From contig JAEINQ010000036.1 in the NCBI GenBank assembly GCA_016342285.1, positions 1 through 64,000 of the forward strand: a stretch of 64,000 nt of DNA, read 5' to 3'. Below are positions 36,167 to 45,225 of this stretch, in pieces (position 1 is the stretch's first letter; each line of letters starts with the position of its first letter). This stretch comes from Desulfobacterales bacterium. Its GTDB lineage: Bacteria > Desulfobacterota > Desulfobacteria > Desulfobacterales > JAEINQ01. The notes under the pieces are model-generated. The model saw only the letters and a program-made list of their open reading frames with translations. It ran no database searches and had not been told where the DNA came from. A program made the translations under genes and the position numbers.

Positions 36167-36341
36167 TTTTCCTGTACCTGTTCACGGAGTTGAAATGCAC
36201 AAAGAGTTCCGAACCCTCGCACGGTAAGCGTTTACAGAGTGCCGTAGATGCGAGGCGCCGGGCATGCAGACGTACTTTAGCGTACTTCAAATGCCCGAAA
36301 ACAAAGTCACGCCTCGGCGTGATGCCCTGTGAACGCTTACC
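36167..36341 (-). repeat. Dispersed palindromic repeat, copy B (inverted to copy A)
   Basis: Nearly identical to the reverse complement of 17572-17744. The 119-bp palindromic part (36223-36341) begins GGTAAGCGTTTACAG and ends CTGTGAACGCTTACC, so its 15-bp ends match as inverted repeats with one mismatch. It lies between rimB and the rhomboid gene, in the opposite direction to copy A. Confidence 0.85.
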
Positions 36342-36365
36342 ATTTCCTGGGGGTAACGTTGATGG

Positions 36366-37238
36366 CTATGCCGATCCCCCCCAAGCCCATAACCAACTGC
36401 CGACAAGCAGGCCGACGGCAGCCGCCAGGCACAACACCTGGTATTTGCCACGGAGCGGCACGGTGATAAATTTTGCATAAACCAGTCCGATAAATATTCC
36501 TGCGGCAAATCCGAACAGGTGGGCCGTCAGGTCCGTGTGCGCCCCGGCGCCGAGGAATCCGAGCAATGCCAAACCGCCGGCCAGGGGGAGCCATGCCTTG
36601 ATCCGTCGGTCCGGAATCCTCCGTTTCTGGACAAATTGATACGCGGACAGCAGCCCCACGGCGCCGAAAACGGCCGTGGACGCACCCACGGAAAGATGAC
36701 CGGATCGGATTAAAACGGCATTGGCCAGGTTGCCGATGATGCCGGTCAGAAGGATCATCAGCCAGCCGGCACCGGCGCCGGCAATGGCGCATACGGCGGT
36801 TCCAAACAGAGCGATGCCGGCGATATTTCCCGCAAGGTGGGCCGGTGTGGCGTGAAGCATCAATGCCGTGGCGGCACGGTATACGTCTCCGTTTAAGATT
36901 TCCCTTGCCGAAGCCCCGTACGAATCAGCGACGCTGCGAAATGCCTCTCCGCTGCCGGCCGCCAGATAGAACAATATCAATATCAGAACGACCCAGACGG
37001 CGGTGAAACGCTTGATACGCGCCGGGCTTTCCGGCTCCCGGGGAGGCGCCAGCCCAGGGTTCTCCAAACGGTATCGCTCAATGTTGCGCCGGGCAATCGG
37101 ATAGGCCGATTCAGCGACCCATATACTCCAGCCGGCCCACTCTCTTTTGACCCGGAAAAACGTCAGGCCCAAAGAAGACAGCACAAGCGCATAGGTGTCG
37201 GCTTCCTCCCGGCTCAGATTTTCATACAGTTTGAGCAT
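36366..37238 (-). CDS. Rhomboid-family intramembrane serine protease
   Basis: This 290-residue protein has a cytosolic N-terminal domain (about 75 residues, with REEADTYALVLSSLG) and then six or seven helices. Catalytic Ser187 lies in SVGASTAVFGA (the usual GxSG is here GAST). His240 in TDLTAHLFGF is the other catalytic residue. HATPAHLAGN (His129, His134, Asn138) fits the oxyanion loop. Such enzymes cut single-pass membrane proteins. The motif change to GAST should be noted but the serine is intact. No substrate is seen nearby. Confidence 0.88.
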   Translation of the reverse strand: MLKLYENLSREEADTYALVLSSLGLTFFRVKREWAGWSIWVAESAYPIARRNIERYRLENPGLAPPREPESPARIKRFTAVWVVLILILFYLAAGSGEAFRSVADSYGASAREILNGDVYRAATALMLHATPAHLAGNIAGIALFGTAVCAIAGAGAGWLMILLTGIIGNLANAVLIRSGHLSVGASTAVFGAVGLLSAYQFVQKRRIPDRRIKAWLPLAGGLALLGFLGAGAHTDLTAHLFGFAAGIFIGLVYAKFITVPLRGKYQVLCLAAAVGLLVGSWLWAWGGSA

Positions 37239-37324
37239 GGTTTCCTGATGACCAGCAGCATCGATACCGCATTACCGTCCTGGCATTCTTGTGCCACAAA
37301 GGGCTCAAAGTTTACTTTTAAGTC

Positions 37325-37495
37325 TGATGAAACCGTAAAAAGACCCAAATTTCGTCATGCCCCTGCCTCCGCAGAGCCTGCCCCTACGAAGGCAGTGGGG
37401 CGGGCCCTGCGGAGATAGTCAGCTATAACCATTTAAAATGACTGGATTCCCGCCTGCGCTGGAATGACGGAAAAAGGTGGTTTTCGACTTTTTGC
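37325..37495. repeat. REP/MITE-like element with long inverted ends
   Basis: CGTAAAAAGACCCAAATTTC then GTCATGCC at the left matches GGAATGACGGAAAAAGGTGG then TTTTCGACTTTTTGCG at the right (about 30 of 36 bases in inverted sense). Between them are GGCGGGCCCTGCGGAG-type inverted parts and GGATTCCCGCCTGCGCTGGAAT. It resembles a repeat common in many Desulfobacterota and Geobacter-like genomes. Confidence 0.6.
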
Positions 37496-37519
37496 GGAAC
37501 TGCCACGTTTCTGCTTTCG

Positions 37520-37890
37520 CTATTTACGTAGATACCCGTTCTCTTCGAACCAGCTCAAAGCCTTTTGAATCGTCATATCAATAGGTGTCTGAGGCAGGCC
37601 GAGTTCATTTATTGCCTTGGCGCAGTCATACCATTCTGTCATCTTGCCGAATCGATAATATTTATTCCCCCGTCAATGTATCCGGGCATCTTCTGGTTGA
37701 CGACATCAATAATCATTTGTCCCGAAGGTGTCGGCTTTATGTCATTCGTGCCGATGACAAGGGTGGGATTGACGATTACAACCGGCAGTCCCCGCGTGAC
37801 AAAAATCCTTGCCTCGTTTTGTGTATCGGTCAAGCCCAACGTAAAGCTGTGGGGAGGCGAGGGACGAGCCGTCACACACAAGCGAAATGT
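37520..37890 (-). pseudogene. Remnant of an NAD-dependent epimerase (HpnA/SDR-like)
   Basis: On the minus strand an upstream piece reads IFVTRGLPVVIVNPTLVIGTNDIKPTPSG then DGGINIIDSAR and stops. A second piece in another frame ends KMTEWYDCAKAINELGLPQTP then IDMTIQKALSWFEENGYLRK-stop (stop at 37520-37522). These are the middle and C-terminal parts of extended SDR epimerases of the HpnA/dihydroflavonol-reductase kind. The N-terminal NAD-binding half and an internal segment of roughly 80 residues are absent. Confidence 0.75.
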
Positions 37891-38021
37891 CGATAATGAG
37901 CACGTTTCTCACCCTGCATAGTGAGGGATCAAAGCCAGTATTTGCAGGATATTCTGCTTTCGCGTGTCGGATGCGTTTCGTACTCCTTGGTATAACCTGC
38001 GATCTGCTTATAGTTCTCCCG

Positions 38022-39440
38022 TCAGGCTGAATCGTCAGAAACCGAATCGGCGCGTGGCGGCCGACGGCGTCGCCGCGGCTGGCGGGCAGCGGCCTGCGCT
38101 TGGTATTTGGCCCGCAGCCGGGGCCAGATCACCATGACGTATAGGGTGCAAAGGACGGCGAGGGCCACGATAAAGCCCAGGGCGATGCGCTGGTCCAGCA
38201 GGTCCTGGGGTTTGACCGGTCCGAAGAGGATGAAAAAGGCCACCACGGAGTAGATTACGATGACGATCACCGGAATGGTGACGCCGCCGGGAATGCGGAA
38301 ATGCCGCTCGGCATCGGGCCGGGTCCGGCGAAGCCGGATTACGGCGGCGGCCATGATCACATAGATCATGCATTCGGTGGCAGCGATGACAAGGATCATG
38401 GAGAGGATGTAATGGGTGGTAAATCCGTAGACGGTTACGACCACGCAGTAACCGGTCACCACCAGCATGGCCGCCCAGGGGGTGGCATAGCGAGGATGGA
38501 GTTTGGCGATCCATTTGGGCAATGACCAGTCCCGGGCCATGGCGTAGAGAAACCGCGAAGAGGTCATGATCCCCGCGTTGATGGAGGTCATGGAGGCCAG
38601 CAGCGCCATACCGATCATGAAGTAGAGCCCGAAGGCGCCGAGGAGTTTTTTGCCGTAGAGCACGTGGGGGATGGGCAGGCCTTCGGGTTTAAGCACCCAG
38701 GCCAGGGTCTCCTTGTCCAGGACCGTGGTCATGGCCGTTGAAAAGACCGCATAGGTCACCGCCAGAAGGCCCAGGGAGATCATCATGCCTCGGGGAACGA
38801 GTTTGACGTCCACGACCTCCTCGGAAATGGTCACCACCCACTCAAAGGCGATAAAACAGGAAATCCCGATGGCCACGGCCTGGACAAACCCGTCCAGACT
38901 GCCGATGGCCACCGGCTCAGGGATATGAAACCCCGTTTTCCAGAATCCGTATCCGGAGATCAGGAAAAGGCCAATAAACATGGCATAGGCGATGATGTCC
39001 TGGATGGCGCCCGCGATCCGTATGCCGCGGTAGTTGATTGCCCAGAGCACCGCACCGAACACCACGGCCCAGATCACCGGCGGCACCAGGGTGGCGCCCT
39101 GGGCCATGGCCTGGCTGAGAATGTAGATTTCGGCCCCGACAATGGAGAGCTGCCCCAGGACATAGACCCCGGCAACGACGATGGCCGTCCGTTCACCAAA
39201 GGCTTTTTCGATATAGAGCTTGATGCCGGCCGCCGATGGGTACATGGCGTTGAGTTCGCAAAAGCAGGCGCCGGAGAGCATGGCCATGGCCCCTGCGGTG
39301 AAAATGGCGATCCAGGCCGAGTTGCCGGTCAGGTAGCTGGCCAGTTCAATGAATGAGACATAGGTGACCGTGGCCAGGGCCATGCCGGCGCCGGTGGAGA
39401 TTACGGTTCGCAGCCCCACGGCCCGCTTTAATTGGGTCAT
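38022..39440 (-). CDS. APC-family amino acid permease
   Basis: This 472-residue inner-membrane transporter has about 12 helices. The first helix region (VGLRTVISTGAGMALATVTYVSFIELAS) and helix 6-like stretch fit the amino acid-polyamine-organocation family; charged C-terminal tail (RQPRRRRRPPRADSVSDDSA). Such proteins exchange or import amino acids and amines. It is downstream of two aminotransferases and an SCP2 gene, and has its own ribosome site (AGGAG). I infer it supplies or removes the amine substrate of that cluster, but specificity cannot be read. Confidence 0.9.
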   Translation of the reverse strand: MTQLKRAVGLRTVISTGAGMALATVTYVSFIELASYLTGNSAWIAIFTAGAMAMLSGACFCELNAMYPSAAGIKLYIEKAFGERTAIVVAGVYVLGQLSIVGAEIYILSQAMAQGATLVPPVIWAVVFGAVLWAINYRGIRIAGAIQDIIAYAMFIGLFLISGYGFWKTGFHIPEPVAIGSLDGFVQAVAIGISCFIAFEWVVTISEEVVDVKLVPRGMMISLGLLAVTYAVFSTAMTTVLDKETLAWVLKPEGLPIPHVLYGKKLLGAFGLYFMIGMALLASMTSINAGIMTSSRFLYAMARDWSLPKWIAKLHPRYATPWAAMLVVTGYCVVVTVYGFTTHYILSMILVIAATECMIYVIMAAAVIRLRRTRPDAERHFRIPGGVTIPVIVIVIYSVVAFFILFGPVKPQDLLDQRIALGFIVALAVLCTLYVMVIWPRLRAKYQAQAAARQPRRRRRPPRADSVSDDSA

Positions 39441-39451
39441 GTTTGCTCCTG

Positions 39452-39496
39452 AGGATTCAAGGATTCAAGGATTCAAGGGTTCGAGGGTTCGAGGGT
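39452..39496. repeat. 8-bp tandem array (same unit as 8284-8371)
   Basis: AGGATTCA three times, then AGGGTTCG twice and a partial unit, just upstream of the permease gene. An inverted short run (TTGAACCCTTGGCCCCTCGAACCC) follows at 39543-39566. Confidence 0.8.
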
Positions 39497-39630
39497 AAAA
39501 TCCAAAAGCGATATCTCCTGGCGGCCAGCATTTACTCGGCCCCTTGAACCCTTGGCCCCTCGAACCCTTATGCAATGGGATACGGAGCCTTGACGCAGTG
39601 AAGCGTCGCTTGGTTGTGACTGCTTGGCCC

Positions 39631-40920
39631 CTACGAGGTCATCCGCTCTTCCTGTGCCCGGATCTCGGCCAGGCTCACATCAAAGGCCCGGACCACCGTA
39701 TCGACCTCTTCTTCGGTGATCACCAGGGCCGGCATGATGCGGATGATCCGCGGGTTGTTGAAGGTGTAAATGGAGATCACCCCGTTTTGTTTGAGCTGGT
39801 AGGCCATGCGCGGTCCGATGCTGTCTTCGGGAAACTCCATCCCGAGCATCAGGCCTTTTCCGCGCACATCGAGCACCAGCTCGGGGTACCGGGCCTTGAG
39901 TTCAAAAAGCCCCGCCATGAAACGCGCGCCCATTTTTTCGGCCTGCCCGGGCAGGTCGTTTCTTTCCATGAAATCGATGGTGGCAAGAGCGGTGAGGCAG
40001 GCCAGGGAGGTGCCGCCGAAGGAGTTGATGATCACGAAAGGATGGGCCATGAGAAAGTCGCTGATCTCTTCGGTAAAGACCGCGCAAGAGATCGGGTAGA
40101 CCCCGCCGGAGAGTGATTTGGCCAGGACCATGATGTCCGGTACCACCCCGCTGTGCTCGGCGCAGAACATCTTTCCGGTCCGGCCGAATCCGGTCTGGAC
40201 CTCGTCGAAAATCAGCAGCACATCCTTTTCATCACAGAGCCGGCGAAGCCCTCGCAGGTATTCGTTGTCCGCCGGGCGGATGCCGCCTTCACCCTGGATC
40301 GGCTCCAGAAGGATGGCCGCGGTTTTTTCATCCACGGCCGCAACCGCCGCATCGAGATCATTGAAGGGGATATGTCGGTATCCGGGGGCCAGGGGGGCAA
40401 AGGGCTTTTTGTAGACATCCCGGCCGGTGGCCGGCAGGGCAAAACCGGTTACCCCGTGGTAGCCGTTTTCCATGCAGACGATGTCGGACCGGTCCGTGTG
40501 CCCGCGAGCCAGCTTGACGGCCACTTCGATGGCCTCGCCGCCGCCGCAGCAAAAAAGAGAGAATTTCAGGTTCCCCGGTGTGATCTCGGCCAGTTTCTTG
40601 GCCAGCAATCCCCGTTCGCGCAGAACACTGATCCACCCGCCCATATCGTAGCGGTCCAGGGCCTTTTTAAGGGCTCCGACCACCTCGGGGTTGCGTCTGC
40701 CCACGTTGAAGATGCCCGCTCCGGTGACGCAGTCGATGAACTTATCCCCATTGACGTCCCAGACCGATGCCCCCTCCCGTCGCCCTTCGATGATGTCCAG
40801 GCTGGCGTTCTTGAACATGCGAAGGGCAAAGGGGTTGATGTATTCGCGGTAGTTTTCCTCGGTCTCTTTTCGAATCCGGTCGGGATCGGTTTCCCCGAGG
40901 ATATCGTCGATAAGCGACAT
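39631..40920 (-). CDS. Class III aminotransferase, paired with SCP2
   Basis: This 429-residue PLP enzyme of the acetylornithine/ornithine-type family begins at ATG 40920, with GGAGGTG seven bases before. Its catalytic lysine is Lys268 in MVLAKSLSGGVYPIS. The Asp of [18 protein letters not shown] contacts PLP, and the phosphate site is FCCGGGEAIEVAVKLARGHT. The start is one base after the SCP2 stop, so they are likely translated together. It is a paralogue of the aminotransferase at 41500-42780 (about half of positions alike). Substrate is unknown; the SCP2 link suggests a hydrophobic compound. Confidence 0.9.
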   Translation of the reverse strand: MSLIDDILGETDPDRIRKETEENYREYINPFALRMFKNASLDIIEGRREGASVWDVNGDKFIDCVTGAGIFNVGRRNPEVVGALKKALDRYDMGGWISVLRERGLLAKKLAEITPGNLKFSLFCCGGGEAIEVAVKLARGHTDRSDIVCMENGYHGVTGFALPATGRDVYKKPFAPLAPGYRHIPFNDLDAAVAAVDEKTAAILLEPIQGEGGIRPADNEYLRGLRRLCDEKDVLLIFDEVQTGFGRTGKMFCAEHSGVVPDIMVLAKSLSGGVYPISCAVFTEEISDFLMAHPFVIINSFGGTSLACLTALATIDFMERNDLPGQAEKMGARFMAGLFELKARYPELVLDVRGKGLMLGMEFPEDSIGPRMAYQLKQNGVISIYTFNNPRIIRIMPALVITEEEVDTVVRAFDVSLAEIRAQEERMTS

Positions 40921-40921
40921 G

Positions 40922-41281
40922 TTACACCTCCGGCCAGATAATGGCGGTAATGGCGTCGATGCGCATGACATCCTCCTGGGTCCCTTTGACCTTGATTTCG
41001 CCACGGAGGTATTTCTGGGTGGGGTTGATGTCTCCCCAGAACATGTCACAGAGGGTCTCGCTGCCCGTTTCAATCACCACGTCAGGAACCCCTTCGGCAC
41101 CGGGACGGTTGCTGAGAATCTCTCCGGCATCCACGGTCTGGGTAAAAACATCACCCGTATCTGACGCTTTGAAATGAAGCACCTTGGTCCAGTCCCGCTG
41201 CATGCGTCGAAGCCGTTTGTTTTCGTTGCACTGCTTCTGAAAATCGTCCAGGGCTTCCATAATCTCTTCCGATGTGGCCAT
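40922..41281 (-). CDS. SCP2 sterol-carrier-domain protein
   Basis: This small (119-residue) single-domain protein is an SCP2-type lipid carrier. It has the helix at the start (MEALDDFQKQCNENKRLRRMQRDW), the strand KVLHFKASDTGDVFTQTVDAGE, then DVVIETGSETLCDMFWGDINPTQKYLRGEIKVKGTQEDVMRIDAITAII. The WGDINPTQKYLRGEIKVKG segment is the family signature. There is no export signal. It is sandwiched between two aminotransferases and almost touches the downstream one. AAGGAG precedes its start. Confidence 0.85.
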   Translation of the reverse strand: MATSEEIMEALDDFQKQCNENKRLRRMQRDWTKVLHFKASDTGDVFTQTVDAGEILSNRPGAEGVPDVVIETGSETLCDMFWGDINPTQKYLRGEIKVKGTQEDVMRIDAITAIIWPEV

Positions 41282-41349
41282 GGGTGTTCTCCTTTGTTCT
41301 CTCCGTTGATTTCTTGTTTTTTATGTATGACTTTACGGAAACCCACAGG

Positions 41350-41430
41350 GTGTAGGGGAGGGGTTTATCCCCTCCCGCAACGGTTTGCGGTATCCGTGAA
41401 AAGGGCGGGGATAAACCCCGCACCCTACAC
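41350..41430. repeat. Palindromic repeat (GTGTAGGG ends)
   Basis: GTGTAGGGGAGGGGTTTATC at the left mirrors GATAAACCCCGCACCCTACAC at the right (81 bp). This type of element is common in many genomes. It lies between the SCP2 gene and the upstream aminotransferase. Confidence 0.7.
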
Positions 41431-41499
41431 GAACCGGGGACTCCCGATACCCGATTGGGTTGCGGCGATGCAGCGTTGAGCGGTTATCGATATAACGGA

Positions 41500-42780
41500 T
41501 CAATACGCCTCAATGCCGCCCTGTTCCATAACCGCCGCCATGGACCCGTCCAGGGCCTCGACCACCGCATCCACCTGCTCCGGTGAGATTTCCAGAACCG
41601 GCATGAGCCGCATCACCGACGGCTCGTTGCCGGTATAGATGGCCATGACGCCCCGCTGGGCCAACTGATAGCTCATGCGCGGGCCGATGGAGTCGTTGGT
41701 GAACTGCAACCCCATCATCAGCCCCTTTCGGCGCACTTCCATAAGCAGGTCGGGATATTTATCCGAAAGCCGATCGAATCCGGCCTGGAAGCGATCGCCC
41801 ATGGCCGCGGCGTGTTCGGGAACCTGGTTGTCCCGAAGATAGTCGATCACCGCCGAGCCCACGATGCACCCCAGGTCCGAACCGCCGAAGGTGGAGAGGT
41901 GGGTAAAGGGATGGGCCATGACGAAATCGTTGAGTTCTTCCCGGTAAATGGTGGCCGAGATGGGGTAGAGCGCCCCGCCCAGGGATTTGGCCACCGTCAT
42001 GATGTCGGGAACCACGCCGCTGTGGTCGGCGCAGAACATCTTTCCGGTGCGCCCGAAACCGGTCTGGATTTCATCGAAGATCAGCAGGACCTCGTGGGCA
42101 TCGCAGAGCTCGCGAAGCCCTTTGAGATAGCCGTCGGTGGCCACGTGGATGCCGCCTTCCCCCTGAACCGGTTCGATGAGGATGGCGGCGGTTTTTTCGG
42201 TAATGGCCGCGGCCATGGCGTCCAGGTCGTTAAAAGGGACCTGGGAAAAGCCCGGTACCATGGGAAAGAACGGCTGTTTGTAGGCGTCTCGGCCGATAGC
42301 GGCCAGGGAAAACCCGGTATGGCCGTGGTAGGCCTTGACCGTTGAAATGATATCGGTCTTGAAGGTGAACCCGCGGGCCAGTTTGATGGCAAAATCATTG
42401 GCTTCTCCGCCACCGGCGCCGAACATGACGAACTGAAGGTCTCCGGGGGTGATCTCGGCAAGCTTTCGGGCCAGGTCGGCCTTTTGCTTGCTGCACAGTA
42501 GAAAGCCGCCCAGGTCGTAGCGGTCCAGGGCCTCTTTCAAGGCCTGCACGATCACCGGATTGCGTCGCCCCACGTTGAAGGACCCGGCCGAGGTGATGCA
42601 GTCAATATAGGCCTCGCCGGTGATGTCCCAGACCATGGCGCCTTCGCGCCGGTCCTCGATGATGTCGAGGCCGGCGTTTTTCAGGACCCGGGCTTTCTGG
42701 GGATTGACGAACCTGGCAAAATCGGCCAGGGCTTCCTGTTTTTTGGTTTCCGGGGTTTTTTCTGCGGCAGGGATTGTCAT
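41500..42780 (-). CDS. Class III aminotransferase, paralogue
   Basis: This 426-residue paralogue of the 39631-40920 enzyme has catalytic Lys265 in [29 protein letters not shown], and [20 protein letters not shown]. Its N-terminus is slightly longer ([20 protein letters not shown]). GAAGG precedes the ATG. It is the first gene in the cluster of aminotransferase, SCP2, aminotransferase and permease. Two paralogues in a row may form a heteromer or work on successive amines. Confidence 0.9.
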   Translation of the reverse strand: MTIPAAEKTPETKKQEALADFARFVNPQKARVLKNAGLDIIEDRREGAMVWDITGEAYIDCITSAGSFNVGRRNPVIVQALKEALDRYDLGGFLLCSKQKADLARKLAEITPGDLQFVMFGAGGGEANDFAIKLARGFTFKTDIISTVKAYHGHTGFSLAAIGRDAYKQPFFPMVPGFSQVPFNDLDAMAAAITEKTAAILIEPVQGEGGIHVATDGYLKGLRELCDAHEVLLIFDEIQTGFGRTGKMFCADHSGVVPDIMTVAKSLGGALYPISATIYREELNDFVMAHPFTHLSTFGGSDLGCIVGSAVIDYLRDNQVPEHAAAMGDRFQAGFDRLSDKYPDLLMEVRRKGLMMGLQFTNDSIGPRMSYQLAQRGVMAIYTGNEPSVMRLMPVLEISPEQVDAVVEALDGSMAAVMEQGGIEAY

Positions 42781-43273
42781 GGCGACCTTCTTTCACCTGG
42801 AGGGCGACGGCGTCAATGGCGCGACACGCGGCACTGGCCAGTGCCCGTCCATGGGTCGCCGCCTTCTGAAATATGGAAACAGGCCGGCTCCAATGTGGTA
42901 CGATAGGGGGCTAAATGTCAACTAGAAAAAAATAGCGATCTTCAGTAAATGAACAATCCGAGAATCTCCACGCCAAAGACCATGTCTTGGTTATCCCTTT
43001 CAGGGGCTGCCCGGGGGCACCTGAAGTTTGAAGTGCCAAAATGCATAAGGGCGTGAGTCCCTGTTTCAAATTGAATGAATACGGAAGGCTGTGATACCTT
43101 GGTACAGATTATCAGAAATACGATGACGTAAGTTTACTGAAGTCAGAACCGATCAAGGTTTATTATGAACCGCAGACGCTCGCAGACCGTCGCAGACAAG
43201 AAGGCTTGTTGGCGATCGACCGGATCGCCAACAAATTTGGCGATTTCCCTATCTCACTGGGCATAAATCCGAC
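42781..43273. other. Intergenic region with inverted-repeat copy 1
   Basis: It holds a piece of the hairpin family with TCAGGGGCTGCCCGGG (about 42990-43020) and the long repeat 43121-43234. No gene is supported. The start of the ABC gene at 43274 has no visible ribosome site. Confidence 0.55.
43121..43234 (+). repeat. Long dispersed repeat, copy 1 (flanks fetAB)
   Basis: The element begins CGATGACGTAAGTTTACTGA, passes through TTTATTATGAACCGCAGACG then CTCGCAGACCGTCGCAGACAAG, and ends with the perfect hairpin TTGTTGGCGATC-GACCG-GATCGCCAACAA. Copies lie at 45226-45316 (inverted) and 47169-47245. Confidence 0.8.
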
Positions 43274-43879
43274 ATGACTCGACTTCGCGTGGAAAACCTG
43301 AGCCTGCTTCACCTGAAAGGGCTTCTCCTGGCCATTGGGGCCGGGGAATGCGTCGCCCTTTGCGGTCCGTCCGGGGCGGGAAAGACACTGCTGTTAAGGG
43401 CAATCTGCGATCTGGTTCCCCATTCGGGAACCGTGTGGCTCGACGGGGTGGCTTCGGACCGGTTTCGCCCCCATGCGTGGCGGCGACGGGTGGGCATGCT
43501 CCCGGCTGAAAGTCGCTGGTGGTTTGACACGGTGGGGCACCATTTTAAAGATTGCCAGGAAGAGTTCCCGGCGCGACTCGGATTCGGGGCCGAGGCAATG
43601 ACCTGGCAGGTGAACCGACTGTCCAGCGGTGAACGGCAGCGTCTGGCGCTGTTGAGGCTGTTGTGCAATCGTCCGGCGGTTCTGCTTTTAGACGAGCCGA
43701 CGGCCAATTTGGACGCAGCCAATACCTCCCGGGTGGAAGCGGTCTTGGATGCTTATCGAAAAGAAAACATGGCTGCCGTGTTGTGGGTTTCACATGATCG
43801 CGGGCAAATCGGCCGGATTGCCAGCCGGTGTCTGGTCCTAAACAACGGCCTCCTGCAGGAGGAACAGGCACCACCATGA
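43274..43879 (+). CDS. fetA: ABC transporter ATP-binding protein, FetA-like
   Basis: This 201-residue ATPase has Walker A GPSGAGKT (after CVALC), a signature LSSGERQRLALL and Walker B VLLLDEPTANLD. The pairing with a UPF0014 permease is the FetAB (YbbLM) arrangement, which in E. coli exports iron and protects against peroxide. The stop overlaps the permease ATG (ATGA). No strong ribosome site is seen before the ATG. Confidence 0.9.
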   Translation: MTRLRVENLSLLHLKGLLLAIGAGECVALCGPSGAGKTLLLRAICDLVPHSGTVWLDGVASDRFRPHAWRRRVGMLPAESRWWFDTVGHHFKDCQEEFPARLGFGAEAMTWQVNRLSSGERQRLALLRLLCNRPAVLLLDEPTANLDAANTSRVEAVLDAYRKENMAAVLWVSHDRGQIGRIASRCLVLNNGLLQEEQAPP

Positions 43880-44667
43880 ATGTCATCCCGCTCAGTGCCA
43901 TTGATCTGTCCCTGGCCGCGGCCCTGGTTTTGGCCCTGGCCGTCCTTTCGGCGCGCATGCGGCTGGGCATTACAGGTCAACTGCTGGTGGCGGCCGTCCG
44001 CACCACGGTCCAGTTGTTGCTCATCGGTCTGGTGCTCAAGGTTCTGTTTAGCACCGTCCATCTGGGACTGATGGCCGGAATCGCCCTGATCATGATCCTG
44101 GTCGCCGGCCGGGAGGTGATGGGTCGCCAGCAGCGCCGGTTCAGGGGATGGTGGGGATTCGGTGTGGGGACCCTATCCATGACCGTATCGTCGGTCACCA
44201 TCACCGTGCTGGCGTTGACGGTCATCATCGGTGTGGATCCCTGGTACGCCCCCCGGTATGCGATCCCCTTGCTGGGGATGATGCTGGGCAACACCATGAC
44301 CGGAATTGCCATCGGCCTGGATCGCCTGACGCAAAACAGCTTCCAGCAGCAGGACGTGATCGAGGCACGGCTCGTATTGGGTCAAACGGGGCAGGAGGCC
44401 ATTGAGGACATTCGCAGGGAAAGCATTCGAAGCGGGCTGATCCCCATCATCAACGCCATGGCCGTCGCCGGCCTGGTCAGTCTGCCCGGAATGATGACCG
44501 GTCAGATCCTAGGCGGCAGTCCGCCCCAGATGGCCGTCCGCTATCAGATTTTGATCATGTTCACGATCACGGCAGGCACCGGGTTCGGCACCATTGCAAC
44601 CATTTGGATGGGGTCGAGGCGCCTTTTCGACGATCGGCATCGCCTGAGGTTGGATCGACTCTGTTAG
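43876..44667 (+). CDS. fetB: ABC transporter permease, FetB/UPF0014
   Basis: This 263-residue membrane protein has about seven helices and the UPF0014 motif RTTVQLLLIGLVLKVLF with GNTMTGIAIGLDRL and GLVSLPGMMTGQILGGSPP. It is translationally coupled to the ATPase. In E. coli FetB exports iron; other metals are possible. It ends 33 bases before a convergent gene. Confidence 0.9.
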   Translation: MNVIPLSAIDLSLAAALVLALAVLSARMRLGITGQLLVAAVRTTVQLLLIGLVLKVLFSTVHLGLMAGIALIMILVAGREVMGRQQRRFRGWWGFGVGTLSMTVSSVTITVLALTVIIGVDPWYAPRYAIPLLGMMLGNTMTGIAIGLDRLTQNSFQQQDVIEARLVLGQTGQEAIEDIRRESIRSGLIPIINAMAVAGLVSLPGMMTGQILGGSPPQMAVRYQILIMFTITAGTGFGTIATIWMGSRRLFDDRHRLRLDRLC

Positions 44668-44700
44668 TCCCTTTACAGCGCGGTCAAACCGGGTGTCGGT

Positions 44701-45063
44701 TCAGTCATCATCGTCGGTGTCATCGTCGGACGCCACGTCCTCGCTGACATCGGCATCGGCATTGGCATCGGCAGCGGTGTCTTTGGTGTCATCGCTGTCC
44801 ACGCCATCGACGTCATCATCATCCTCTTCGTCGTCATCCGGCCGGTCTTCACCCGGTACCCGCTTGAAGAGAACGAACTCCCGCTGAAAGGCCCTTTTGG
44901 CGATATCGAGACGCTGGCGTGCCAGTTTCTCGCCGCCGAGTTTCAAATATACCAGCAGGGCTTGCATCTTTGCTTCGTCTTCCCGGAATCCGTCCGGGAG
45001 AATCCGCAACATTCGACGAAAGGCGGTCTGGTGCTCTTCAGGAAGATTGAGCTTGTCGATCAT
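44701..45063 (-). CDS. Small protein with acidic tail, function unknown
   Basis: The 120-residue protein has a helical N-terminal half (KLNLPEEHQTAFRRMLRILPDGFREDEAKMQALLVYLKL; basic and hydrophobic) and then a long run rich in Asp (about 76-120, e.g. DDDEEDDDDVDGVDSDD). I do not recognise a family. Its tail could bind cations. It is convergent to fetB and enclosed in the repeat-flanked segment. Codon use seems normal. Confidence 0.6.
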   Translation of the reverse strand: MIDKLNLPEEHQTAFRRMLRILPDGFREDEAKMQALLVYLKLGGEKLARQRLDIAKRAFQREFVLFKRVPGEDRPDDDEEDDDDVDGVDSDDTKDTAADANADADVSEDVASDDDTDDDD

Positions 45064-45225
45064 CGGTTCACCTTATGGTTGGCATGACATTTGGGCCAGA
45101 TCATAATCCAAGTTTTAAAAAAGTAAAGCGTTTCCTTATCCTGGTATTGCCGGTTTCGTTCATCGGAGGCCGATTGACAGGTTCACGGTAAGCACTTATG
45201 GTGCTCCAGGCAAGACTTAGTGCAC

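Noticed and set aside
41282..41499. Possible small gene between SCP2 and aminotransferase
   Set aside because: The sequence is mostly a palindromic repeat with no start or motif.
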